Shown here: piece by piece, positions 1 to 6,433 of the stretch
How positions within the stretch are numbered: the first letter of the stretch is position 1
Layout: each line of letters begins with the position of its first letter
Assembly: GCA_002347125.1 (NCBI GenBank)
Contig: DDXG01000046.1
Location: forward strand, 1-7,512
Reading direction: 5' to 3'
DNA length: 7,512 nt
Origin: Phycisphaerales bacterium UBA2266
Lineage (GTDB): Bacteria; Planctomycetota; Phycisphaerae; Sedimentisphaerales; Anaerobacaceae
Position numbers and translations under genes: made by a program
The notes under the pieces: model-generated
What the model was told of the DNA's origin: nothing
The model's database searches: none
The model's input: only the letters and a program-made list of their open reading frames with translations

Positions 1-419
1 GCCTTGTCGAAGTACATCCGACGAATCGCCTCCGCATCGTTCCTGGGCGGGGCGATCCCGTTGCCGAGCAACAGTTTGATTCCATTGTACGCAATGGGGT
101 TGTGCGACGCGGTAATAACCACTCCGCCGGCACAGCCCAACTGGCGCAGCATGATCCCCACCGTGGGCGTCGCGACGATTCCCAGATCGACCACGTCCAT
201 GCCTGTTGAACACAGCCCCGCCGTAACGGCAGCGGCCAACATCGGTCCGCTCGGCCGCGAATCGCGTCCGATACAGACCGCCTGTCGGCCGCTGCCGCCG
301 GCCCGTTGTCTTAGAAACGTCCCAAATGCACAGCCGTACTCGGCCGCGATCGCCGGGCTGAGATTCTCGCCGACGATGCCCCTCATACCGCTGATACTGA
401 TAATCAACTGCTCAGCCAT
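1..419 (-). CDS. Phosphohexomutase (phosphoglucosamine/phosphomannomutase family), 3' end cut by window edge
   Basis: Reading leftward from the ATG at 419-417, the frame stays open to position 1, giving 139 complete residues of a protein that continues outside the window. It is the N-terminal part (domain I) of an alpha-D-phosphohexomutase, the family that moves phosphate between C6 and C1 of hexose phosphates such as glucosamine-, mannose- or glucose-phosphate in the cytoplasm. Visible motifs are SISGMRG near residues 8-14, GRDSRPSG at 51-58, the active-site serine loop TASHNP at 103-108 (phosphoserine expected at Ser105), and YNGIK at 111-115. The metal-binding and sugar-specificity loops lie beyond the edge, so GlmM, ManB and Pgm cannot be told apart; the SISGMRG start resembles proteins often labelled GlmM. 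The start lies 5 bases after the serA stop, which implies cotranscription. No strong Shine-Dalgarno is visible, and translational coupling to serA is plausible. Confidence 0.93.
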   Translation of the reverse strand, partial: MAEQLIISISGMRGIVGENLSPAIAAEYGCAFGTFLRQRAGGSGRQAVCIGRDSRPSGPMLAAAVTAGLCSTGMDVVDLGIVATPTVGIMLRQLGCAGGVVITASHNPIAYNGIKLLLGNGIAPPRNDAEAIRRMYFDK

Positions 420-424
420 GAGCG

Positions 425-2014
425 CTAATCCAACTTGCAGACGTAAAGCTCATTGACGAAGTCGAGCCTGCCGAGTTCCTCGACGGCCTCGGCGTTCGGG
501 GCCTTGTCGAGGCTGACCGCCAGCACCGCCTGACCGGCCTCGGGCTTCTGGCCCACGCCCATCGTGCAGATGTTGATGGCGTGTTTGCCGCAGACCGTGC
601 CAACGGCGCCGATCACGCCGGGTTTGTCGTCGTTGAAGATCACCAGGGTCGTGCCCTGCGGCGTCACCTCGATCTTGAAGCCGTCGATCTCCGTGATCCG
701 CAACAGCGAACCGCCGAAGACCGTCCCCGTGATCGTCCGGGTGCACTTGTCCGTGACGACCTTCGTGCTGAAGCTGCTCGCCACGTCCTTGGACTCAATG
801 TTCTTGGTCACATCGATGCTGATGCCGCGCTCCTTCGCCAGGACGGGCGTATTGACCATGTTCAACGGCATCTCGAAGTGGTCCTGCAAAAGGCCCATCG
901 CGAAGTTCAGCGTGACCGCGGCGACGTCCATCTCGGCGATGGAGCCGCGATACTCGACGCCGACGCTCTTGATGTGGCCCGGGCCGATGGTGCTGGCAAC
1001 CCGACCGATCCGCCGGCCCAGTTCCGCATACTGCATCACCTGCGGCGGCGCCGCCCCCGCCGTGGAAGGCGCGTTGACGGCGTTACGCACGGGGCCGCCC
1101 TTGACGGCGTCCACCAGAATCTGCGCCGCCTCGACGGCCACTTCGATCTGAGCCTCTTCCGTACTGGCGCCGAGGTGAGGCGTCACGAGGCAGTTGGCCA
1201 GGTCCTTGAACCAGTATTCCTCCGGGGGTTCCTTGGGGAAGACATCCAGCGCCGCGCCGGCAATCCGCCCGGACGCCAGCGCCTCGCGCAGCGCCGCCTC
1301 GTTGATAATGCCGCCGCGGGCGCAGTTGACCAGGCGAACGGTCGGTTTCATCATCTCGATCTGCGCGGTTCCGATCATGTTGAGCGTCTGCTCGTTCTTG
1401 GGCACATGAACGCTGATGACATCGGACTCGCGAAAGATGTGCTCCAGCTCCGTTGTGACCTCGACGCCGATCTTCTCGGCGTCCGGTGGGGCCGCCAGCG
1501 GGTCATAGCCCAGCACCTTCATGTTGAAACCACGGGCCATTCGCGCGACCGCCATGCCAATCCGGCCCATGCCGATCAGGCCCAGCACCTTGCCGTTCAG
1601 TTGGTTGCCCGTGTATTTCTTACGGTCCCATGTCCCGGTCTTGAGGCTGTTGCACGCGGGCACGACATTGCGGCTCATCGCCAGCAACAACGCCATGGTG
1701 TGCTCGGCGGCGCTGAGCGTGTTGCCGCCCGGCGTGTTCATCACGAGTACGCCCTTGCGCGTGGCGGCTGGAACGTCGATGTTGTCCACGCCGACGCCGG
1801 CGCGGGCGATGCCCTTGAGCTTGCCGGGCTTCTCCAAGACCCTGGCCGTGACCTTCGTTTCACTGCGGACGATCAGCCCGTCGTACTGGCCGATGATCTC
1901 CGCCAGTTCGTCTTCGCTGACGCCCTTCTTGACGACCGGCTCGACGCCATCCATGCGTTTGAGCAGATCGATGCCCTCCTGGGCCAGCTTGTCTGTAATC
2001 AATATCCTAATCAT
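425..2014 (-). CDS. serA: D-3-phosphoglycerate dehydrogenase, long form with C-terminal ACT domain
   Basis: This 529-residue cytoplasmic enzyme oxidises 3-phosphoglycerate to 3-phosphohydroxypyruvate with NAD, the first committed step of serine synthesis. The N-terminal part (1-95) and a later segment (about 290-315) form the substrate-binding domain around the nucleotide-binding domain (about 96-290). The Rossmann loop GMGRIG is at 148-153, with a following acid (Asp171, GYDP) typical of NAD preference. The catalytic triad is Arg233 (CARGG), Glu262 (KEPP) and His280 (TPHLGAS). Residues from about 320 to 450 match the extra 'allosteric substrate-binding' domain of long-form enzymes, and about 455-529 form an ACT domain (FNDDKPGVIGAVG), the usual site of serine feedback. 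The length fits long forms such as those of Bacillus and Mycobacterium (about 525-530) rather than the 410-residue E. coli type. The frame is open upstream to 2341, but homology begins at MIRILITDKL, so the ATG at 2014-2012 was chosen. A G-rich stretch about 9-12 bases before it is a weak possible ribosome site. Confidence 0.97.
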   Translation of the reverse strand: MIRILITDKLAQEGIDLLKRMDGVEPVVKKGVSEDELAEIIGQYDGLIVRSETKVTARVLEKPGKLKGIARAGVGVDNIDVPAATRKGVLVMNTPGGNTLSAAEHTMALLLAMSRNVVPACNSLKTGTWDRKKYTGNQLNGKVLGLIGMGRIGMAVARMARGFNMKVLGYDPLAAPPDAEKIGVEVTTELEHIFRESDVISVHVPKNEQTLNMIGTAQIEMMKPTVRLVNCARGGIINEAALREALASGRIAGAALDVFPKEPPEEYWFKDLANCLVTPHLGASTEEAQIEVAVEAAQILVDAVKGGPVRNAVNAPSTAGAAPPQVMQYAELGRRIGRVASTIGPGHIKSVGVEYRGSIAEMDVAAVTLNFAMGLLQDHFEMPLNMVNTPVLAKERGISIDVTKNIESKDVASSFSTKVVTDKCTRTITGTVFGGSLLRITEIDGFKIEVTPQGTTLVIFNDDKPGVIGAVGTVCGKHAINICTMGVGQKPEAGQAVLAVSLDKAPNAEAVEELGRLDFVNELYVCKLD

Positions 2015-2047
2015 GTCTGCACACCCCGTCTGAAGAAATGAGGAAGC

Positions 2048-2062
2048 TGTCTCGTCGAGACA
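2048..2062. promoter_or_regulatory. Perfect palindrome upstream of serA (possible operator or hairpin)
   Basis: The sequence TGTCTCG-T-CGAGACA is a perfect inverted repeat with 7-bp arms around one central base, 33 bases upstream of the serA start codon. Its symmetry and place suit a repressor-binding site or a small 5' leader hairpin for serA. On the serA strand a run of six T lies before it rather than after it, so it is not an intrinsic terminator. No known operator is recognised; the role is inference from position. Confidence 0.4.
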
Positions 2063-2101
2063 TTGAGAAAAAACGCACCAGAGATAGGAATCAAGGTCGT
2101 T

Positions 2102-2118
2102 GTCCGCGCAAGGCGGAC
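2102..2118 (-). other. Stem-loop between the DUF2752 gene and serA
   Basis: GTCCGC and GCGGAC form a 6-bp GC-rich stem around a 5-base loop, about 100 bases after the DUF2752 stop and 88 bases before serA. No T-run follows on either strand, so it is not a canonical intrinsic terminator. The 2015-2214 gap has no convincing coding sequence. TTGATT and TTTTCT 17 bases apart on the minus strand (between the stem-loop and the palindrome) could be a very weak serA promoter, but I would not rely on it. Confidence 0.3.
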
Positions 2119-2214
2119 GAACCACCACCCAGCGACAGCCCCCGACTGCCGGCGATCCACCCACAACCGCTTGTCTGCGTGTATCGCGTGACCATGAATT
2201 CCTGAGTTGCCGTG

Positions 2215-2769
2215 CTAAGGCTGCCTGCCGGCAATCGCCCGGGCCAGCGTCACCGCCCAGCCCGCCGCCAGCACAACGGCAGCCGCAACAATCCACTGCC
2301 AGATCCTGATCTCTCGAAAGAGCCTTTCGAGAAACCCCCAATATACCCCAAACAGGGCCGTCGGTAAAGCAAAAAAAAACGCCGCCACGGCCGCACTACA
2401 GAAGAAGGCGGCCGCCGGCTGCATGGCGAACGCCGCGGCAAACCGCCCCTGCACGAACAGAACGACCGCCCGGGTCATACCGCAGGTAATGCAGGGCAGG
2501 CCGAAACGCTGCTGAAACCCGCAGGGACCGACCATGCGGCCGAAATCCACCCAACCGGCCGCCACGACACCCGCACAGGCGAAAGAAACGCCGACTAGGC
2601 CCAGGGTCAACCATGCCCGCGACCGCTGGCGACGAGTGGCCGGGCAAAAAATGCCGTGTCCGGCACCGGTGGGGTTCGGCAGGGCGGGCGGCCGGGCCGG
2701 CGCACCTCTATGGCCGAGTGCTTCGCTTCGCTCAGCATGACAGGTATTGTCCTTGCCCGTTTCGGCCAT
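2215..2769 (-). CDS. DUF2752 family small membrane protein; N-terminal start uncertain
   Basis: The family is recognised from the segment at residues 83-120 (ATG-start numbering): a Cys (C83), then GLPCITCGMTRA with Cys93, Cys96, Gly97, Thr99 and Arg100, then a Gly and a QP pair where NP is usual. DUF2752 proteins are small membrane proteins of unknown function. Hydrophobic segments lie at about 54-73, 115-145 and 156-178. The ATG at 2769 gives 184 residues, but the first ~50 look non-native: residues 10-17 read CHAERSEA, the translation of a dispersed repeat, and residues 35-41 overlie a terminator-like hairpin. The conserved part could instead start at a TTG (2610-2608), giving 131 residues that begin at the first membrane helix, although the basic RRQRSR stretch before it suits a helix flank. 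A run of nine A/T bases at 2371-2379 encodes FFF. The gene lies divergent from the IMPase gene and upstream of serA in the same direction. Family confidence is high, start confidence low. Confidence 0.75.
   Translation of the reverse strand: MAETGKDNTCHAERSEALGHRGAPARPPALPNPTGAGHGIFCPATRRQRSRAWLTLGLVGVSFACAGVVAAGWVDFGRMVGPCGFQQRFGLPCITCGMTRAVVLFVQGRFAAAFAMQPAAAFFCSAAVAAFFFALPTALFGVYWGFLERLFREIRIWQWIVAAAVVLAAGWAVTLARAIAGRQP
2646..2666 (-). terminator. Terminator-like hairpin plus T6, upstream of the DUF2752 core
   Basis: On the minus strand TGCCG-GACA-CGGCA forms a 5-bp stem (6 with a G-T wobble) with a 4-base loop, followed at once by six T (2651-2646). This has the form of a short intrinsic terminator. 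It lies between the minus-strand promoter (2776-2804) and the conserved DUF2752 region, so it could act as an attenuator, or as the end of a repeat-derived transcript. The stem is short, so its strength is uncertain. Confidence 0.45.
2719..2742 (-). repeat. 'CHAERSEA'-type dispersed intergenic repeat
   Basis: On the minus strand these 24 bases start TGTCATGCTGAGC and end in GAAGC-GAAGCA, and translate as CHAERSEA. From general knowledge this element recurs in intergenic DNA of many unrelated bacterial genomes and produces spurious proteins of the CHAERSEAS kind. Only one copy lies in this window, so its dispersed nature is recalled, not shown here. It sits in the leader between the minus-strand promoter and the DUF2752 core. 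Confidence 0.6.
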
Positions 2770-2780
2770 GCCGCTACAAT
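2753..2780 (+). promoter_or_regulatory. Sigma70-like promoter for the IMPase-family gene
   Basis: TTGCCC (2753-2758), a 16-base spacer and TACAAT (2775-2780, 5 of 6 to consensus) point rightward. The -10 overlaps the -10 of the opposing promoter almost completely, so the two would compete for polymerase. Transcription would start near 2787, leaving a leader of about 100 bases before the IMPase start at 2888. The -35 is only a partial match. Confidence 0.4.
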
Positions 2781-2804
2781 AGAACCGCCCCCGGCGGCTG
2801 TCAA
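2776..2804 (-). promoter_or_regulatory. Sigma70-like promoter for the DUF2752 gene
   Basis: The minus strand has a perfect -35 TTGACA (2804-2799), a 17-base spacer and a -10 TATTGT (2781-2776, 4 of 6 to consensus). The spacer includes the hairpin-capable CCGCC-CCC-GGCGG. The start of transcription is predicted about 7 bases past the -10, at about 2769, which is the A of the candidate ATG. The transcript would then be leaderless if that ATG is used, or have a leader of about 160 bases if translation starts at the TTG at 2610. Confidence 0.55.
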
Positions 2805-2808
2805 GGCG

Positions 2809-2844
2809 GCCCCGGATGCACCCGGCAGTGCCCGCATCGGGGGC
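2809..2844 (+). promoter_or_regulatory. Strong hairpin in the IMPase 5' leader
   Basis: GCCCCGGATGC (2809-2819) pairs with GCATCGGGGGC (2834-2844) in 10 of 11 positions around a 14-base loop. An alternative outer pairing exists between GGCGGC at 2805-2810 and GCCGCC at 2848-2853, so two exclusive folds are possible. No T-run follows, so it is not an intrinsic terminator. It would lie about 20-60 bases into the predicted rightward transcript. No known riboswitch class is recognised. Confidence 0.4.
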
Positions 2845-2887
2845 ATGGCCGCCGAGATACGAGATACCAACGACGAAATGCGATCCC

Positions 2888-3706
2888 ATGGAAAGCCGAC
2901 ACCTAAGCCAGATGCTTGAAACCGCCGTTGTCGCCGCCAGACTCGCCGGGCGGCACGCCCTCGAACAAATAGAGTACGCCCGGTCCTCCGTCAAGGGCAC
3001 GCAGTACCGGGAACTCGTTACCCAGGTGGACGGCCAGTGCCAGAAGATCGCCGTCGACCATATCCGGGAGGCCTTTCCCGACCACGGGTTTATCTGCGAG
3101 GAGGGCGAGGGCAACGCCATCTTCAAGATGGCGCCCCGCGGCGGGTCCGACCTGTGGTGGTGCATCGACCCCATCGACGGGACCAACAACTATGCCCACG
3201 GGCTGCCCATCTTCGCCGTCAGTATCGCCGTCATGCACCAGGGCCGTCCAATCGTCGGGGCCGTCTTCGACCCGGCGACCGAATCCATGTTCACGGCCGT
3301 CCAGGGCGACCACGCGCGATTGAACGAGCGGACCATTACCGTCTCCGATGAGACGATGAACGAGTTCTCCCACGTCGGCATCGACAGCCACTTCGACTGG
3401 CTGGGCCACGACGCCGACTGGACCCGCAAGATCATGGCCGCCACGCGATTCCGCGACATCGGCTCGACCGCCCTGCAGGCCGCCTACGTCGCCAAAGGGG
3501 CGCTGATCGCGACGCTACAGCCCGGACCCAAGCTCTGGGATATCGCCGCCGGCGCCATCATCGTCGAGGCGGCGGGGGGGCTGGTGACTGATTTCCAGGG
3601 CAATCCCATCTTCCCGGTGGCCCTCGACAGCTACGACGGCGGCAAGTTCAAGACCCTCATCGGCAACAAGGCCGCCCACGCTGAGCTGCTCCAACTAGTC
3701 CGGTAG
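2888..3706 (+). CDS. Inositol monophosphatase family phosphatase
   Basis: This 272-residue protein belongs to the Mg-dependent, Li-sensitive phosphomonoesterase family (IMPase fold), which acts in the cytoplasm on substrates such as inositol-1-phosphate, histidinol-phosphate, fructose-1,6-bisphosphate or PAP. The metal and catalytic residues are all present: Asp48 in VTQVD, Glu71/Glu72 in CEEGEG, Asp94 and Asp97 in the signature IDPIDGTNNYAHG (93-105), and Asp218 in LWDIAAG with the following IVEAAGG (225-231). The length is normal for the family (260-275). The frame extends back to an ATG at 2816, but that ATG lies inside a leader hairpin and the added 24 residues are unlike the family; MESRHLSQML at 2888 gives the usual N-terminus. 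No clear Shine-Dalgarno precedes it; an ATG at 2912 is a less likely alternative. Its own promoter is likely at 2753-2780, and it converges with the pseudopilin cluster 37 bases downstream. The exact substrate cannot be read from the sequence. Confidence 0.93.
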   Translation: MESRHLSQMLETAVVAARLAGRHALEQIEYARSSVKGTQYRELVTQVDGQCQKIAVDHIREAFPDHGFICEEGEGNAIFKMAPRGGSDLWWCIDPIDGTNNYAHGLPIFAVSIAVMHQGRPIVGAVFDPATESMFTAVQGDHARLNERTITVSDETMNEFSHVGIDSHFDWLGHDADWTRKIMAATRFRDIGSTALQAAYVAKGALIATLQPGPKLWDIAAGAIIVEAAGGLVTDFQGNPIFPVALDSYDGGKFKTLIGNKAAHAELLQLVR

Positions 3707-3714
3707 CCGCCTGC

Positions 3715-3742
3715 GGTCTAAGGTCTTGGGTCTTGGGTCTTC
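3715..3742. repeat. 4 x 7 bp tandem repeat in the convergent gap
   Basis: Four heptamers follow one another: GGTCTAA, GGTCTTG, GGTCTTG and GGTCTTC. They fill most of the 37-base space between the IMPase stop and the stop of the GspK-like gene, ending one base before the latter. No hairpin with a T-run is present, so how the two convergent transcripts end is not clear from sequence. Confidence 0.75.
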
Positions 3743-3743
3743 C

Positions 3744-6428
3744 CTACCTCGGATCCGGCACGACCTGGTAGGCGCGAATCTTCACCTTGTCGCCGACGTC
3801 GTACACATCGCTGCGATCCAGAATCGCGATGATCCGCTTCTGAGGCCCGCTCTGGCCGAGGCGAACCACAATATACGCCGTGAACACGTCACTGCGCACC
3901 GTCACGAGGTTGCTGATCCGCGAGAAGATTATATCCCGCTCTTCGAAGTCGTTCACCGCACCATCCGCCGGCGTCAGATCCGGGAATCCCAGGAGGTCGC
4001 CGGGATCCAAGTTGGCCGCATAGGCATGCATAGGAGCCACCTGCATCACTTCAGCGATGCTCGTCAGGCCACTGGCATAATCACGATACGATGCGACGGC
4101 CCTCGCAATCGTCGGGTTCATCCAGGGAAGCTGGGCCATGACAAACCAGGGAGCGGTGTTGATATTGATTCGTCCCGGCACCTTCCACTCGGGTGTGACC
4201 GTGTCGTTTGCGTCGACGAGTCCGCCGAGGTCGTTGTCAATGCCGTCTCTGCTGGGGTCGAACACCGTTACGTACTGAAAGACATTGAACCGTTCATCTT
4301 CTGTCACGTCGAACCTGATGTTCCCCTCGTTTGGCTGGGCGGCGATTCTGAGCCCGATCATGTCGTTCGGGTCGCTACTGGGCCCGTACTTCAGCACTCG
4401 GGTTAGGTCGCCCACCGTTGCGTACCCGCGATGGCCGCCGCCTAGATTGTAGTTCCTGGCGGTTCCGTTGGGGACGTTATCCCGGCCGAGGGTCCGGCCG
4501 GCCGCCACCATGTTCTGATAGACGATGTTCCAGTTGTCGTCCGGGCGGCAATAGTGCCTGTCCATATCACGGTTCGTGCTCCAGGTAAACCAGCCGGCCT
4601 GCGGGATCTGACGGTCGAGCAGGATGGGGCTCGGCGTCGGCGTGCGGACGGTTCTGACCAGATAGATGTCGTACGACTCCTGCAGCACATACTGTGGCGA
4701 CGCCGGCGGCGGGGGGGAATTCGGGTCCCGCCGATACACCGCCAGAGCCAGATTCGGGTCCACGCGGCTGGGACCGATGGCACCCAGGCTGGTCAGGGCG
4801 TTGTTGTGGTTGCCCACGACGAACCAACCGCGGGCGGCGATGACGTAGGGGCTGCCCAGGCTCACGCGGCGGGCGATCGTCCCGTCCGTCCGGCGAAGCT
4901 CCAGATGGAACTCGGCCAGGGGGATGTCGATATCGAAGGGGTTGGCCAGTTCCACGGCGAAGTAGTTGTTGGCCGGGTTGTTGGGGTCGTTTGAGGCGAT
5001 GCGGTAGCCGATCTCGCTGATGAACGGCTGGGCCTCGAATCCGTAGTATGTTACGGCGTTGGGCCCGCCGACGGGCGTCAGGGTCGTCACGTTGGCGTCG
5101 TTGTCCCCGTAATCGACGATATTGACGGCCAGTTGGGCCGCCGTTGCCCTGGCGGCGGTCGTGCCCATCTGTGGCTGCAACGCCGCGTACAGCCCGTTGT
5201 AGATGACCTGCGCGCTGTCGCGGTTGATATTCGCCATGCGGCCGTTATTCACGCTACGGCCGGATGCGTTGATGATCCGGTCCATGTTGTACGTCGTCAC
5301 AATATGCCGGTAGGCGTAGTTCGGATCGATATTGGGATCGTACAGACCGTATTCATACACCTGCGAGAACCATTTCGGAAACGTCGCCGGGGCGTTAACA
5401 GGGGTTGAGAGGATCGTATTCTGCCGGAATACCCAGGCGCCGAGGTCAACCTTCTTGCCGAGCTCCTCCAACCGCGTATCGACATCCTGATGGTTCAACA
5501 CGTAACGGTAACGAAACTCCAACTCGTCGGATATGTCAAACGGCGTAAAGGGCCCCACCGGTCCCGGATAACGCCAGATGACGTTTTGCTCGTACGAAGG
5601 CAGATTGCAGGGATCGCCCCCGGTCGCCGGATCCCTCGCCTTCAGCAGCATGGCCTCCTTCGCCGGGTCATAGGGCGGCCAGAGCCGGGAACGCTCGGCC
5701 ATCGCCATGAGATTCACCTGGAGCAGGCTTGAGCCGTCGATGTCCGATGCCTTCACATCGGGGTCGGTGGGGTCGAACTTGTAGCCTGTGTTGACGTTGA
5801 GCATGGCGCCGTTGTCGATGATCCGCACGGCCGCGTATATCTTGTGGCCCTTACGGGAGTGGATATCCTCCACCTCGAACCATTTGGAGTCGGCCACGCC
5901 GTCGCCGTCGGCATCGGCGAGTTGCTCCAGAAGCACGCCGTTGGCGTCCGTTACGATGGGCTTGAGGTCGGGGATGATGGCGTAACCGACCCTATCGGGA
6001 TCGGACGCAACGCTCGTTAATTCGATCCTGACGTTGTTCGTCGACCAGCTGCGTCCGCCCGGACCGCTCAGATACCCGGTCACGTCGCTGATCTGCCGCC
6101 AGCGATAGTCCGGGTTGGTCGCATCGCCCGCGTTGTAGGGCTCCAGGTTCGCCAGCCAGGTATCCAGGGGGCCGGGATAGTCGTGGTATTCCTGCGGCCA
6201 GCCGACGCCCGGCACGTCCAGGACCAGCTCCTGGGATACCGTCGCCAGGAGCGTCTGGACGGCCGCCTCCAGTTCCATGTTGTCGGCGATGGACGACGTG
6301 GCGATCCGGTCGATCCGCGACATCAGCAGAAACGCCACGCCCACGACCGCCAGCAGCGTCACCAGGACCACCGCCAGGATCAGCGCCGAACCGGCCCGCT
6401 CAACAAAATGGCTCCTGCCTTCATTCAT
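3744..6428 (-). CDS. GspK-like pseudopilin (type II secretion / type IV pilus-like), unusually large
   Basis: This 894-residue protein has the layout of the minor pseudopilin GspK, which caps the type II secretion pseudopilus at the inner membrane. A short basic leader (1-13, ending ERAG) precedes a hydrophobic helix (14-36). Prepilin peptidase would cut after Gly13, and position 5 of the mature form is Leu rather than Glu, as is usual in GspK. Near the C-terminus, VPGRININTAPW (750-761) followed by a helix-hairpin-helix-like stretch to about 800, then ISNLVTVRSDVF (838-849), matches the GspK family; an earlier echo is IIDNGAMLNVNTG (203-215). Two Asp-rich loops, DADGDGVAD (172-180) and DGIDND...D (728-739), look like calcium sites. 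GspK is usually about 300-350 residues, so the ~550-residue middle is extra; I do not recognise it. An alternative TTG start lies three codons upstream. The gene follows the GspJ-like gene by 36 bases and is probably in one operon with it. Confidence 0.82.
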   Translation of the reverse strand: MNEGRSHFVERAGSALILAVVLVTLLAVVGVAFLLMSRIDRIATSSIADNMELEAAVQTLLATVSQELVLDVPGVGWPQEYHDYPGPLDTWLANLEPYNAGDATNPDYRWRQISDVTGYLSGPGGRSWSTNNVRIELTSVASDPDRVGYAIIPDLKPIVTDANGVLLEQLADADGDGVADSKWFEVEDIHSRKGHKIYAAVRIIDNGAMLNVNTGYKFDPTDPDVKASDIDGSSLLQVNLMAMAERSRLWPPYDPAKEAMLLKARDPATGGDPCNLPSYEQNVIWRYPGPVGPFTPFDISDELEFRYRYVLNHQDVDTRLEELGKKVDLGAWVFRQNTILSTPVNAPATFPKWFSQVYEYGLYDPNIDPNYAYRHIVTTYNMDRIINASGRSVNNGRMANINRDSAQVIYNGLYAALQPQMGTTAARATAAQLAVNIVDYGDNDANVTTLTPVGGPNAVTYYGFEAQPFISEIGYRIASNDPNNPANNYFAVELANPFDIDIPLAEFHLELRRTDGTIARRVSLGSPYVIAARGWFVVGNHNNALTSLGAIGPSRVDPNLALAVYRRDPNSPPPPASPQYVLQESYDIYLVRTVRTPTPSPILLDRQIPQAGWFTWSTNRDMDRHYCRPDDNWNIVYQNMVAAGRTLGRDNVPNGTARNYNLGGGHRGYATVGDLTRVLKYGPSSDPNDMIGLRIAAQPNEGNIRFDVTEDERFNVFQYVTVFDPSRDGIDNDLGGLVDANDTVTPEWKVPGRININTAPWFVMAQLPWMNPTIARAVASYRDYASGLTSIAEVMQVAPMHAYAANLDPGDLLGFPDLTPADGAVNDFEERDIIFSRISNLVTVRSDVFTAYIVVRLGQSGPQKRIIAILDRSDVYDVGDKVKIRAYQVVPDPR

Positions 6429-6433
6429 GAAGA

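Noticed and set aside
4..456. 150-residue plus-strand frame at the left edge
   Set aside because: It lies opposite the phosphohexomutase N-terminus, whose motifs (SGMRG, TASHNP) are unmistakable.
581..2041. 486-residue open frame on the plus strand opposite serA
   Set aside because: It is rich in Arg, Asp and His, matches no family I know, and mirrors the codons of a clearly real serA; it is an antisense shadow of GC-rich coding DNA.
2015..2341. N-terminal extension of serA to 638 residues
   Set aside because: The added part overlaps the end of the DUF2752 gene and has no dehydrogenase similarity; the family N-terminus begins at 2014.
2770..3189. Extension of the DUF2752 frame to 324 residues
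   Set aside because: It would run through the divergent promoters and across the start of the IMPase gene on the other strand, with no family similarity.
3726..4406. 226-residue plus-strand frame opposite the GspK-like gene
   Set aside because: It is a shadow frame: it lies opposite the conserved helix-hairpin-helix and C-terminal motifs and has no recognisable domain.
4703..4720. GC-rich stretch with a G-run as a possible slippage or regulatory site
   Set aside because: On the coding strand it reads as a short Pro-rich linker (SPPPPASP) and the frame is intact on both sides.
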